From Rhizaria sp. SCN 62-66 (taxonomy: Eukaryota; Rhizaria, unplaced): a stretch of 64,000 nt of DNA. The stretch is taken from positions 23,222 to 87,221 of the forward strand of contig MEDY01000080.1 of the NCBI GenBank assembly GCA_001724265.1. The letters run 5' to 3'. Shown piece by piece: positions 33,946 to 46,343 of the stretch (positions are counted from its first letter, which is position 1; every line of letters starts with the position of its first letter). The notes under the pieces are model-generated. The model worked only from the letters and a program-made list of their open reading frames with translations. It made no database searches and was not told where the DNA came from. Both the position numbers and the translations under genes were made by a program.

Positions 33946-36900
33946 TTACGGCGCGGGCTGCGCAGTGATCGTGAGCGCAGGCCAGCCAAAACTGTCACCA
34001 TTGCGATTTGCGGCGTCGACGCCGTTGTTGCTGTTGTTGCTGTTGCTGTGGATGAACTCGCCGTTGGGCCACAGTAGCACGTGCGCCAGGAACAGCGTGG
34101 TCACGCAGCACAGCGCCTGCGCCGCCACGGCGGCCACGGCCACGGCCGCGCCGGCCGCCGAGCCCGCTGCGGCGCCAGCGGATAGCGCGACGTCGAGCAG
34201 CAGCGGCGCCGCGGCGGCCAGCAGCAGCACCAGCGCGGGCGCCAGCTCGTGCGAGAGAAGGCCCGACGCGAGAGCAGACAGCTCGCCGCCCGGCCGCGCC
34301 GCAGCTTTCGCGCTCGCACTCGCAGGGTTGGTGCTGGCGCTGGTGCCGGCGCCGTGGCCGTGGCTGGGCCGCGCGAAGCCGAGCGGAGCGGGCAGCTGCC
34401 AGGGCGTGGCAGGCAGCGCCCGGTGCGCGCCTGCTGAAGCGGTAGCCGCGTTGCCGGCGGCGGCGGACAGGTGCGCGAGCACGCGGGCGGCGTCGTGGCC
34501 GAAGGCGAGGCGCGTGGCCAGCGCGTAGCCCGGCGTCGCCCCCGGCACGCAGACCCATAGCGCGCGCGCGCGGGTCACCAGCACGCCCGCGGCCACCGCG
34601 GCGGGCACCGCGCCGGGGGTGCCGGGGCCGGCGGCCACGGCCGCAGCAGCAGCGGCGGCAGCGGGCTTGGCCCCGGTCGCAGCGGTGGCGGCAGAGGCGC
34701 GCGCAGCCGACGCAGACGCAGACGCTGGCGCAGGCGCAGGTGCAGCGGTGGCGGGGAACGCGCGGAAGGGCGCGGCGACGGCGCGGTAGACGCGGACGCT
34801 GAAGACGATGGTGCCGACGAGCACGACGGTGCAGCGCTGCGGGAGCGGCAGCGCGAGCAGCAGCAGCGACGCCGCGCCCAGCAGCGGGGGGAAGCACAGC
34901 GGCCCCAGCCACGCCGGCAGCACGCCGGCGCCGCCACGCTGCGCACCGACGCCCGCGCCCGTGCCCGCACTCGCGCCAGCGGGAGCGGAGACGCCAGAGC
35001 CGCCTGAGACAGAGGCTGGCGGCAGCGTGAGCGCGTGGCGCAGCGAGCCGCCAACGAGGGCGTCTGCGAGCACGAGCGCGGCCGAGACTAGCGGCGCGGG
35101 CAGGAACAGCTCCACAGGCAGCAGCAGCGCCGCCAGGACCGCGCGCGCGACGCACGCGGCCGCCGCGGCCACAGGGCCCGCAGCAGACGCGGACACAGGT
35201 GCCGCGGACTTGGCAGCGGTCGCGGGTGCGTCGTCAGCGGAGGCGGCCGCGGCGAGCGCGAAGCCCGTGTCTGCGGCCGCGGCCGCTGCGTGGACGGCGC
35301 GCGCGAGGACGACGGGCGCCGTGGCTGGAGACAGCGCCGCAAAGACCGCGGCGGCGGCCCAGGAGGGTGCGAAGGACGGCGGGCGCGCGGCCAGCGAGAG
35401 CGGCAGCGAGGCTGCCACGGCGCGCAGCGAGCCCGTGGGCGCGGCGGCGGGCGCGGGGAAGGACCGGCAGCCCAGTGGGCGCAGCGGCGGCAGCGGCCAC
35501 GCGCCGTGGTGCGCGGGGCAAGTATCGTTGCCATGCGTGTAGCTGACGTCGGGCTCGGGCACGCACAGACACAGCGCGCGCGGGGGCAGCGTGAACATCT
35601 CGCCGGCTGCCGCAGCAGTCATCGCACTCGCCGCGGCGCTCGCAGCAGCGGCGGCAGCGGCAGCGGCGGCGGCGGACGCGGAGCCCCTATTGCCGCGGCG
35701 CGAGCCCGCCGCAGCGGCCGCGGGGGTCGCAGCGGGCGTGGCGCTGGCACTGGCGTTGGAGGCGCCGACGGGGGCGGTGTCCAGGCCGGCGACACTTGCG
35801 CACAGCGGCAGCATCAGCGCCATCGTCGTCGGCACTGCCGTCGCAGAGGCAGAGGCAGAGGCAGCATTGCCAGCGCGCGCAGTGCCAGCAGCAGGGCCAG
35901 CAGCAGCGGAGGCGGAGGCGGAGGCGCCGACCCAGGGAACGAGCACGGCGCCGGACGTCGCAGCACGGGCCGCAACCACGCGCGCATGCGCGTCGACACC
36001 CCGCGCGCCGTGGGTGGCGCACGCGCCCCAGAGCCTGCGGCGCACAGCGCGCGCGACGCCACGGGGCGCGAGCAGCGCCGCGGTAGCCGCGGGCGGCAGC
36101 AGGCGCTCTCCGTAGGCGGGCACCAGCGCCGTGGCCACCCAGCGCAGCAGCGCGACCGCCGCCGCCGCCTCGTCCTCGCCCTCTGCGGCGTCCTCCTCTT
36201 CGTCTTCGTCTGCGGCCGCTCTCACGCCTCCAGAGGCGGCGGCGGCAGCGGCAGCAGCGGCGAGGTGGGTGAGCAGGGGCGAGGAAACGAGGCCGCCGTC
36301 AAGCGCAACGCCCCAGGCGCCTCTGACAGCCGCGGCGGCCTCGGCGGCGGCCGCGGCCGCGGCGGGCGAGGCGGCGGTCGCGGCGGCCAGTCTAGCGCCC
36401 GAGGCGGCCAGCACCGCGTCGTCGCTGTAGGAGCACTCGCACGCGCACCCGCACTCAGCGCCGCTGCCGTGGTGAGAGACGGGGGCAGAGCCGTCGGCCG
36501 GGGGCGTCTGACTGGGTGCGCGGCGCGGCTGGCGCTGGGTCGTGGTGAGAGCGCGCGTGAGCGCCGCGAGGGGCATGAGGACCTCGAGCGGGGCGGCCAG
36601 CACAGCAGCCGCGGCGACGGACGAGGCCGTGAACAGCAGCAGCGCGGGCGCCAGCAGCAGCGCGCTCCAGTCGAGACCGGCCGCAGGCACGCTGCCGCCC
36701 TGCGCACCCCCATGAGTACCCCCATGAGAGCCGTGAGAACTGCTGTTAGAGCTGCCCGAGGTCGAGCGGCCCGAAGACGGATAGACACAGAGGATGTCGG
36801 TGTCGGCGAGCGAAAGCAGCGCCAGCCCGTCCCCCACGACGGCGAAACCGCCAGAAAGACTCGCACTCGCGCTGGCGCTGGCGCTGGCGCTGGCACTCGA

Positions 36901-38508
36901 GGGGGTCAGGCCGTCGGCGCTGTAGGAGTGGGATAGGGCGCCCGACGCGGGGTCGAAGCCGTGGCCCTGGCCGTGCGTCTGGCCGTACAGCGCCGCGTCG
37001 TCCTGGCCCTGGTAGCCGCCAGCAGCCGCACTCGCGCTCCCGCCCGCAGCAGCGCCGTCAGTCTGCAAGTGCGCAGAGTGCGACTGCGACTGTGTGAGGA
37101 GGCCCAGCGCGGCCGCGGTGGCCGTCAGCGCGCGCGCCGCGGTGCCCGCCGCGGCGTTGGCCCCTGCCCAGATGTACGCGCTCACGGCGGCGGGTGCGTG
37201 GCGGATGAGGAAGCGGTGCAGCGCGATCTGGCGGCGCACCAGCGCGGGTACCAGCCTCACCAGCCCGCCCTCCGCGGCCGTGGCCGTGGGCGGGGGGCTC
37301 GCGCTGGCGTCGGATGACGCGGTGGCGGCGTCGGCGGCGGGAGCGGTGCCCGCGGCCGGGAGCGCCATGGTCGCGGCGGCGGCGGCGTGCGCGGGCGAGA
37401 GCATCAGCACTACACGCAGCCGCGGCGGCGCCTGGGGGCCGGACACGGCCGCCAGCGCGGCGGCCGCGGCGGCAGCGGCGGCAGCGGCCGCGGCGTCGGA
37501 GGAAGCGGCCGTGGCGCGTGCCCGCGCCTGCGCCTGCGCGCGCGCGAGCGCCCGGGCGGCGGCGACGCGCTCGCGGGCCTCGTCCAGTGACAGCCCCGAC
37601 GCCTCGGCCTCCGCCTCAGCCTCAGCCTCGGCCTCAGCGGCCGACTCCTCTTCGGCCTCGGCCTCGGCTTCCGCTGCAGCCTCGGCGGCGGCCTCAGCGG
37701 CGGCCTCGGCGGCGGCGTCCGCGGCGGCGTCGAAAGCGGATGCGTACTCGACTGCGACGGCGGCCTCGAGCGCGGCGACGTACCCCGCGGTCGAGAGGGC
37801 GTGCCGTGAAAGCGCGAGCGACAGCGGCCGCGGCCGCGACTGCTGGGCCGGAGACTGCGACTGCAGCTGATCGCGCGCAGCAGCAGCCGTTGCCGCCGTC
37901 GCCGCCGTTGCCGCAGAGCCAATGCCCGAGGTCATGACACCGGCCTCAGCCTCAGCGGCTTCGGCCTCCGCGGCGGCCTCGGCCTCGGCGGCGGCGAGCT
38001 GTTCATCGAGGAAGTCGCCCTCGACCTCCCCGTCGTGGTCGCCGAAACCGTCCGCATCGCCCTCCCCGTCGCCGTGGCCGTGGCCGTGGCCGTGGGCGCC
38101 GGAGAGAGAGAACGCGGCCAGCGGCAGCCCGGCACCCGCGCGCAGCAGCAGCAGCGCAGTCGCACTACCCACGCTCACCGGCGCAGACCCAGACCGAGAC
38201 GCAGCGCCAGCGCCAGCGCCTACCGTCGCCGGGACACTGCTCGCGGTACCCGCCGTGTGCGCGGTGCGTGTAGCCAAGGGCGGGGCTGCTAGGCGCTGCG
38301 CCCAGTCCAGGTGCGGCGCCAGCGGGCCGACGCGCGCGACGGCGGGCAGCAGTAGCGAGAGGTACAGCGCGGCCGGCAGCAGCACCGTCGCCCATAGCGC
38401 CAGCAGCAGCAGCGGCGGCGACAGCGAGCCCGCGCGCCCGCATAGGCGGCGGCGACTGCCCGGCTGCGGCTGTACGGCGTTCACGCACAGTGCGGCGGGG
38501 GGCGGACA

Positions 38509-38550
<42 letters not shown>

Positions 38551-38845
38551 TTGAGCTTGAGCCTGTGACTGTGCCACGGGCGAAGCGCACGCGACGGAGA
38601 CGGCGGCAGTGCCCGTCGAGCCCAATGAAACGCCGGACTTGGCTGTGGGCGTAGAGGGCACTCCCGGCGTCGCGGAGCCAGCCGCCGGCCCAGAGCCAGC
38701 GCCGGAGCCAGAGCCAGCGGAGGGGAGGTCCAGGGGCGCAGGCGCCGAGCCAGCGCCAGCGGCGGAGACAGTGCCAGCGTTGCTGTTGCGCACAGACGTG
38801 AGGCGCTTACCGCTGCCGCTGCCGCTGCTGTTGCTGTTGTTGTTC

Positions 38846-38877
<32 letters not shown>

Positions 38878-39597
38878 AGCGGGGGGCGTGGAGGGCTGTG
38901 AGGTCGCGCTGCCCTTCTTGGTGTTGCTGTTGTTGCGCTTACCGGCGTTCTGCTGAGCCTGCGCCTGAGCCTGGGCCTCAGCTGCAGCGGCAGCGGCGGC
39001 AGCAGCGTCGGCCGCGGCTTTAGCCTTAGCAGCAGCGGCTTCAGCAGCAGCCTCAGTCTCGGCCTCGGCAGCAGCCTTAGCGGCAGCGGCCTCCGCAGCA
39101 GCAGCAGCAGCAGCAGCAGCAGCGCCGTCATCGTTGCTCTCAGACGCCGCCTCGTCAGCACCAACCGCAGTCGCATCACTGCGACCGTTCTGCTCCTGCT
39201 CCTGTTCGGCTTCACTGTCACTCACAGCGTCGTCATCGTCATCGTCATCGTCGTCATCGTCATCAACGCCGTCGTCGTCGTCGTCGTCGAGGTCGTCGCT
39301 CGACTCAGAGCCCTGCCGACTGCCACCGGCTTCGGCGCCGCCGCTGCCCCTGTTGCCGTTGCCGATGTCACCGCCGTCGTCGCTCTCGCTGTCGCTGGCC
39401 TGCAAGAACGTGTGGGTCATGCGGCCCCCCGCCCCGCCCATAGTAGCGCCCGCGCTCGCGCCACCGCGCCGATTGCGCAGCCCGCCGCCAGCCAGCACAG
39501 CCACCGGCGGCGCGCGCCGGCCGGGGGGCCCGCGGACCTCCTGCCAGGGCGCCTCGGCCGGCGGTGGCGTCGGCGTCGGCGACAGCACCGCCCCTCT

Positions 39598-39654
<57 letters not shown>

Positions 39655-42600
39655 TGCAGCCAGCGCGGGGGCCGGGGTGCCCGAGGCCGAGAGGGGCGGC
39701 AGCGGCGACGGCAGCCGCGTCGGGGCTGGGATCGTCGTCCCCGCCGTCGCCGTCGCGCCGCCCGCCGCTCTCGCGCTGTTCCCGGCCGCAGCGTTGGCGC
39801 CGGCGTTGGTCGAGTTGGTGCCCGCTCTGGCAGGGGCCTTGTTGGGGGACGTGGCCGACACCGTCGTGACCGTGTGCGCGCGCGCCAACTGCGCCGCAGC
39901 GGCACCGCTGTTCGCCTGCTGAGAGTGTGGTGACAGCTGAGACTGAGACTGAGACTGCGAGGGGCCGGCGTTCGCAGCGGCGGGGGCGCGGGCGCCGGCG
40001 ACGGCAGAGACCGAGGCGGCCACGGTGGCGGCGGCAGTCAGCGCGGGCGTGTGGCTGCGGGAGGACGCGACGTCGCGCCGGTCCTTGCCGCTCACGTTGC
40101 TGTTGGCGATGTTGCCGTCTTTGCGCTCGCCCCCGCGCACTCGGTCGGCCGCAGTCGCAGCGCCAGCGCCGGGTGCGGGCGTGGTCGCGGTCGGGGGCGG
40201 GGGCCCCGCCGCCGCAGAGGAGGCGGCGGCCGCTGCGGTGGGTGCGGAGGCCTTGAGGCCGGGGTTGGTCCTGGTCCGCACCGGCCGCCCTGCCGCGCCC
40301 GCAGCGGCCGCAGCAGAGTTCGCACCATTGCCAGCGCCGCTGTTGTTCGATGCGACCGCGGCGGCGATGACCGCGGCCGCGGTGGGCGCACCCGCCCGCA
40401 CGGTCCCAGCGGCGGCGCCGGAGCCCGGGGCTGCGCCGGCGCCGGCGGCGGGCAGCGGGGGCGTGGGGGCGGCGGCGGGCGGGGGCGACAGTACGGCGCG
40501 CACGTAAGCCGGCAGCGCGCTGGGGTTAGCGTAGGCCGCCGGGGTGCCCGCAGGGCGCTTCACTGCGCCGCCACCTGCACCGCCACCGCCACCTCCACCA
40601 GCAGCGGCGGCCGCGGCGGAGGCTACGGCGGCGGCCGCGGCGGCGGCCGCGGCAGCGGCGGTGCCGGGGCCCGGGGTGATCGTGGTCACCGAGGCGCCCG
40701 AGGTCGTGTACACCGCCTTGGGCGGGTTCACTGGCGCAGCCGCGCCGCCCTGGCCGGAGCCGGCGGACGCACCGGGCGCCGGGGAGGCCGTATGGGTCAG
40801 CCCCCCGTGGCGGCCGCCGCGCTGGCCGATCTGCGACTGCGCATGCGCCTGCTGGCCCTGCTGCTGTTGCTGCCCTTGCATGAGCAGACCGGACGACGAG
40901 GGCACCACGACGACGCCGCGCCGGCCCTGCAGCGAGCCGGCGGTCACCGCGCCGCTGCCCAAGTGTGCGTGGCCGGCGCCGATGCCGTCGCCGGTGTGCT
41001 GCGCGGTCTGAGTGGTCATCGAGCGGCGGGGCGCGCCGGCTACCGCGCCGCCGCTGCCGCCGCTATGGGCGTGGTGGCCGAGGGTCGAGTAGCTGCCGCC
41101 GCCGCCCACGACGACGCTGCTACTGCTGCTGCTGCTGTTGTTGTTGAGACTGCTCTCAGCCGATGCGGAACCCGTTGCGGAGCCGGCGGCCGAGCTGGCG
41201 CTGGAGACCGAGCCTCCGCCGGTACCGGCGTTGCCGCCCGCCCCAGCAGCCGCCGCCGTGGCCGTGTTGTTGGCGGCGGGCGTGGGGCTGGGCGCGGGGC
41301 CCGGGGCCGGCGAGGCGGCGCCCGCGAAAGGCAGGAACACGCGGGCCGTGGGGTTGAGCGCGCGCACCGCATTGCTGCTGCTGCTGCTGCTGTTGCTGTT
41401 GCTGTTGTTGCTGCTGGTGCTGTGGGTGCCGTTGTAGAGGGCGGCGGCGGCGGCGGCGGCAGCCTCGGGGTCGTAGGTCCCCGGCTCGAACACGCCGGGC
41501 GCGTCCATCAACGCAGCAGCAGCGGCGGCGGCGGCAGCGGCGGCGGCAGCGGCGGAGGCGTTGGGGTTGGGCTCGAAGGCGGCGGCGTCGATGACCGAGG
41601 AGACGGCGGCCGTGGGGGCCACGGGCGCGAACAGCGCGGCGTCGGGCGCGGTGCCCGCGGCAGAGGCAAAGGAAAAGGCCTGCAGAGACACCATGTGGGG
41701 GGGCACGGAGCCCATCGGCAGCGCCGAAGACAGACCGACACCGGTCAGGCCGGTGCCAGTCAAGCCAGTGCCAGTCAGGCCGGTGCCGGAGAGCGGCGCG
41801 GCGAGCGCGGGGGAAGCCGAGGTGGAGCGGATGTGATCAAACGCCGCCGCGCTGGCCTCGTAGCCACCAACGCCGACACCGACATGACTGTGGCCATGAG
41901 TGTGGTGCATGCTGTGATGGCCGTGCACAGCGTGGTGGTGGTGGCTATGCATCACGCCGACGCCGACGCCGTAGCCGCCCGCGGCGTCAAACGCGGCCGC
42001 GTCGAAGGCGGCCGCAGAATCAAACGCCGAGGAGCCGGCGGCGGCGTCAAACGGGGAGCCCAGTCTGGAGACGCCGCCGCCGCCGCCAGGCGCGGGCGCG
42101 GGGCCGGCCGGGCCTGAGTGCGGCCCAGTGCCAGCGCCAGCGCCAGTGCCCGCGCCTGCGGTGTCTGTCAGGGCGCCGCTGGGGACGGCGTGGTCGCGGG
42201 GGGTGGCGGCGCCGGAGGGAATGCCGCCGTCGCCGCCGCCGTTGCCGCCGTTGATGCAGTTGTTGTTGTTGTTGTTGTTTTGCATGGAGAGCGCGAGCGC
42301 TGCCACTGAGGACGCGTCCGCCGCCGCAGAGGACGCCGGGGAAGGCGCTGGCACTGGCACCACGGGCACCGGCCCCCACGAGTCAGCGCCAGCGCCGGGC
42401 ATGCCGCCGCTCATGGAGGACAGGGAGTCGAAGCTGAGGCCGCCGACGCCGACGCCGACGCCCATGTGGTGGCCGTGGCCGTGTCTGTGCGCGTGATTGT
42501 GGGCAGCGGAGAGACCAAGGGCGCCGGGGCCCATCATGTGGTGGTGGCCGAGGCCCCCAGTCATGCCTCCAGTCATTCCACTGGACATACCGCTCGACAT

Positions 42601-43407
42601 CGTGCTGGACATGCCGGTGTAGTTGCCGACGCCGACGCCGACGCCGAGGCCAGAGCCGAAGCCGGAGCCTCCCAAGCCGTTGGGGCCGCCGAGGCCATTC
42701 GGGCCGACGCCGAGGTTGAAGCTGCCAGCAGTGAGACCGCCCAGCGCAGAGCCGCCCAGTCCTGAGCCAAGGCCGGCGCCAGCGAGTCCAGAGCCGCCGA
42801 CTCCGAGCGCGGAGCTGCCCAGCGCAGAACCGCCCAGCGCGGTGTTGCTGAGTGCTGCTAACCCGCCGTGGCCGTGGTCGGTGGGGCGCGCGGGCCGGAG
42901 CGCGGCGGGGGAAGACAGATGGCCCGACGACTCGTCAAAGCCGTACGGGAGGAAGTAGCCCTGGCCGTGGCCGTGGCCGTGCCCGCCGTGGGTCGGCGAC
43001 TGCGCCTGGGAGTGGGCTTGCGAGTGCGTCTGCGACTGCGTCTGCGACTGGGACGCTGCGGCAGCAGCGACTGCGGCGGCGGCGGCGGCGGCGGCGGCGG
43101 CGTGTGCGTTGGCAGCCGCAGCGGCGGCGGCGCTGGTGGTGGCGTCCGCGGGCGAGTGTAGACTGAAGTACGAGACAGGGGCGACGGGGCCGAAGCCGAA
43201 CGACGACGCGGTGGTGGCAGCAGGCGCGGCCTCGAGCAGGGGAGACGTGTCGCCGGGCAGGCTGCGGCGCGTGAGCGCGGGGGAGCCGGGCGCGAGCTGC
43301 GGCGTCCCGGGCGCAAGGTGCGGCGTGCCGGGGGCGCGTTGGGGCGTGCCGGGAGCGAGCTGGGGCGAGGGCTGTAGGGACCCCACCGCGACTGGTGTGC
43401 TCGACAT
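33946..43407 (-). CDS. 3,153-residue Ala-rich multi-pass membrane protein, unidentified
   Basis: One uninterrupted 9.46-kb frame, stop TAA, starting at ATG 43405-43407 (the frame is open to 43566 but the leader looks untranslated). I do not recognise it. Residues 1-1,650 are low complexity: APGTP repeats, Gly/Leu/Ser and Gly/Thr/Leu repeats, His-Gly runs, poly-Ala, poly-Asn, an acidic block of Asp, Ala/Glu and Ala/Lys stretches, and a Gln-Ala repeat. Hydrophobic helices follow at ~1,660 (LLLLALWATVLLPAALYLSL), ~2,240-2,280, ~2,745, ~2,840-2,880, ~3,055 and ~3,085-3,115. Between them lie a few less repetitive pieces with Cys (DTDILCVYPSSG, ALCLCVPEPDVSYTHGNDTC, ALWVCVPGATPGYALATRLA) that may form a lumenal domain. 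Plus-strand frames up to 688 residues overlap it but are GC-driven shadows. Long intronless low complexity is shared with the polycystin-like gene. Confidence 0.72.
38509..38566. repeat. CTGAGC hexamer array (Gln-Ala repeat)
   Basis: Tandem CTGAGC or TTGAGC units inside the giant membrane-protein gene. On the coding strand they read as alternating Gln and Ala codons (about ten pairs). Confidence 0.92.
39606..39654. repeat. GGC triplet run coding poly-Ala
   Basis: About sixteen perfect GGC units, read as GCC Ala codons on the minus strand, within the N-terminal low-complexity part of the giant membrane protein. One of many poly-Ala runs in that gene and the longest pure triplet run there. Confidence 0.92.
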
Positions 43408-44279
43408 GGCCCTGAGAAGCGCCGGACCAGGGGGCAAGAAAAAGACGGAAAGGGGGCTGTGCGCAGAAAACGGGTGGTAAATAAGCAGTGGGCCAGAAGT
43501 GAGTGGTCGGATTCCTATTATGAGGATTCGTTGACACGCGGGAGTGGAATTGAAAAGATCGGACAAGGCTTAGTTTGCGATTCGTGGTTGGGGAATAAGA
43601 ATTGAATTGCCACGGGCTCACTTCGAGACAGAGAGACAAAAATAGTTCGGAGAGCTTTAGACCACAAATAATGACATGGAATTGTGCGAAAAGCATGCAA
43701 AGTGAGATCTCTGGGTGCCCGTGAACAAAGCCTAATAAGCCCAGCCGCCAACGGCGTGTGGTACATTACGGGACCTCACAGAATGCGCCGCCCGACTCGT
43801 GGCGCAACAAAATTTAACAACAGTGGCCAACAGAGTCGCAAATGCCCAGCTCTATGTTGTTAGAAGCACGCGTTGCGATTCTGGCGCGCATTGCTTACAA
43901 TTGCGTGGTCATGCCCGACCGACAGCATCTCTGTCAGCGCGGACCGTGGGCGCCAGTTCGTAGGTTTGCTTGCTCTATGAAACTGACCAAAAGACCATAA
44001 TTTCGGAACAAACGAGTCTCTATCGCTTTGTAATTTTGCTATATTATGAATCGTGTTTGGGTGTGTATTATTATTTATGATTATTGCGATATGACGATCA
44101 GGGGCCGTGCATTCCTTGGTTTTCTTCATTGCAACAAGACCGTTTCTCACACATGGTTCTCGTAGTTTCGGTGCAGTGTCGGCTTGCCCGTATGATCTAA
44201 GTTCACCAAATAGTCCCGAAATCTCACCAGTCTTCCTTTCTGTCCACTTTCTCGTCCTCACTTAACTCGTGCTAAGTCT
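43408..44279. other. Divergent upstream region, giant membrane gene / RIGNW gene
   Basis: About 870 bp of mixed composition between two opposite starts. Short frames on either strand have no family resemblance. It presumably contains both promoters. Confidence 0.5.
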
Positions 44280-45062
44280 ATGTCAACGCAAGACTACAAC
44301 AAGACAGGCCCTCCCAGGGTTAAGATTGGCAACTGGGTATGTAAATCTCGAGTGTACTAAACCAACTCCAAATTTCGATGTGATCTGTATCTTCCATCGT
44401 GAATATCGCTTATCTTCCTGATTGAATCACGTCTTTTATCCCCCACCTCGCAGGATGAGGAGCGCGCCATGTTCGACGCCACGGGCGGGCTCACGCAGCC
44501 GCGCGCCGTCGGCCGCGAGTCCAGCTTCGCCGCCACGGGCACGCGCGTCTTTCCCAGCATCTCGGAGCCTCTTCCGGCGTCTGAGCAGTACCAAACGACG
44601 CACAAGGCGGCTTTCCGTCGCGAGCTGCACGCGCCGAACCCCATCATCGACGCCTCCGGCCGCGTCGCCACGCTAAACCCGCACCTGCCGCGCCGCGCTG
44701 AGCGCCAGCAGGCCGCCTTCTTGGCGCAGGCGCGCGAGGTGCACGCGGCGCAGCAGGCTGCGGCCGCCGCCGCTGCCGCCGCCGCGTCTGCCGAAGAGCA
44801 GGCCGAGCTTGACAACCCCTTCTACGGGCGTGCACCGATGAACCGGCAGCGCGCGCTTAAGGCGCCGGGCGCCGAGTTCGCAAGCGAGGAGGAGGCCATG
44901 CGCGCGCTGTCGCAGCCCGGCAAGACGGTGTGGAACGATCGGTCGGAGCGCCAGGGCAAGCCCGCCGGCAGCGAGTTCCACCGCAATGTGGACTTCTCGC
45001 GGCCGATCGAGGACTACAAGGGCGCCTCTGTCTGGCGCTACGACACGCACGCGGCCCAGTAA
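44280..45062 (+). CDS. Small RIGNW-type protein, possibly axonemal
   Basis: Exons 44280-44336 and 44454-45062 (donor GTATGT, phase 0) give 221 residues and a TAA stop. It starts MSTQDYNKTGPPRVKIGNWD. The RVKIGNW-DEE word resembles the start of the flagellar protein CFAP161 (VRIGNWNED), but the rest does not have the CFAP161 fold. It is short, Pro/Ala-rich and basic, with words such as SEQYQTTHKAAF, LNPHLPRRAERQQ, ELDNPFYGRAPMN and EFHRNVDFSRP. Short Tyr/Phe-spaced, disordered proteins of this kind are common among inner proteins of ciliary microtubule doublets, so an axonemal role is a reasonable inference and no more. A poly-Ala helix with EEQAE lies in the middle. Followed by the CMC4-like gene on the same strand. 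Confidence 0.68.
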
Positions 45063-45498
45063 GCGCGGGGCGACGCAGCGCTGCGCTTGTACGCTACTGT
45101 CTGTGGATCGACGGTTGTGAGCTGCGAGCGCTGGGTTGAAGGTTAGTCACGGAATGGAAAGGAAAGGAAGGGAGGATGGGGCCGAGGGCTGCTTCAGCGT
45201 GCGCGAGTGTGCGCGCGGAGACGGCGGTGATGGCCTGAACAATAATACCTAGTACTGAACTCTAATCTGGAGTATCATCTTATAATACAAACCTCTTATG
45301 ATTGTTATCTGCTCGCAGACTCCAGAGCTCGGCTTAGACCCACAACGGATACTTTGCCGCAGGAGACCATACAGAAAATGACTGGATATCGACACAACTT
45401 CCGTTAACAGAAATGCAGCTCTGGTATGTATATTGCATGCTTATTTTCTCTTTAAATATTTTATAATATTTTTTGAACTCTTGATCTCGCTGCGCAGA
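45063..45498. other. Spacer before the CMC4-like gene
   Basis: 436 bp between two same-strand genes. The last part (45434-45498) is AT-rich and ends TGCGCAG just before the ATG, so a 5' UTR intron of the CMC4-like gene is possible. Confidence 0.5.
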
Positions 45499-46066
45499 AT
45501 GGGGAACAGCTCGAGCACTTCGCGTCCAGCTCCCAAGGGCAAGTCAGCTGATTGGGAAGAGGCCTACGACCCCTGCAAATCATACGTACGTCAAAACCAC
45601 CTTATTTAGGTCCATGGTGCTATTATATTTATGTTTTTGCTCACCATGCCTGCTTTTTCCTGCTTTTCCCCCTACAGGGCTGCCGTCTGCAGCAATGCTA
45701 CGTGGTGCGTCAAGTCACTTCACTTTCTCAGTCAAACGCCTTTGAATCGCACCACAGTCTCGACTTCGTCATCTCATACTTCATACTCGTGTGCCTGCTT
45801 ATGTTACCATCCCGGAATAGGACTTGCTTGAGCAGTCGCGACGGTCCTCGCGCCCCGTAGACGACAGCGTGTGCAACCCCCTGCGTCTGGCCCTGGAGCA
45901 GTGCCGCACCGAGAAGGGGCTCGCCACACAGCCCGCCGCTGCCACCCAGCCTGCCGCCGCTGTGCAGCCTAATGCAGCGGGGCAGACGGCAACGTCGACG
46001 AATGACAGCGCTGCGCAGGCCTGCTCAGCGACTACAGCGGCGTCTAGCAGTGGCGAGAAGCAGTGA
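45499..46066 (+). CDS. CMC4: CMC4-like twin-CX9C mitochondrial protein
   Basis: Exons 45499-45585, 45678-45704 and 45821-46066 give 119 residues and a TGA stop. Donors are GTACGT and GTGCGT, both phase 0. The middle exon is only 27 nt. The spliced product shows two CX9C pairs: C-KSYGCRLQQ-C and C-NPLRLALEQ-C. The first reads DPC-x4-C-x4-C, the arrangement of CMC4 (p8-MTCP1), including the extra Cys in helix 1. Such proteins are folded in the intermembrane space by the Mia40/Erv1 relay, and an ERV1 gene lies 14 kb away. The spliced frame only makes sense if the microexon is used. The N-terminus MGNSSS fits an N-myristoylation site. The Ala/Thr/Gln-rich tail is not conserved in animals. Confidence 0.82.
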
Positions 46067-46343
46067 TCGATGACACAATAGCACTCGCGACACACTGCAA
46101 GTTGTTTCCGCGAAGCATGCATCAGACAGATGTCAACAAAGATCTTGTGTATTCGTGTGGTACTTGGCACTATGCGGCAAGCAACCCTCTTAAAGCTATA
46201 TAACTGTTCCAATAACGAACAACAAACACTATTTATCAGTCCACTCGCATCATAGCAAGTTCACCACAGCGACGATGGAAGCACTTTGGCCCCGTCCTAT
46301 CCAGACAACACGTCGTAGAGTCCTCTTGTCACCCTCGTCGCTA

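Noticed and set aside
40051-42117. 688-codon and other long plus-strand frames inside the giant membrane gene
   Set aside because: Low-complexity Arg/Gly translations with no start context, opposite a 9.5-kb frame with regular codon use.
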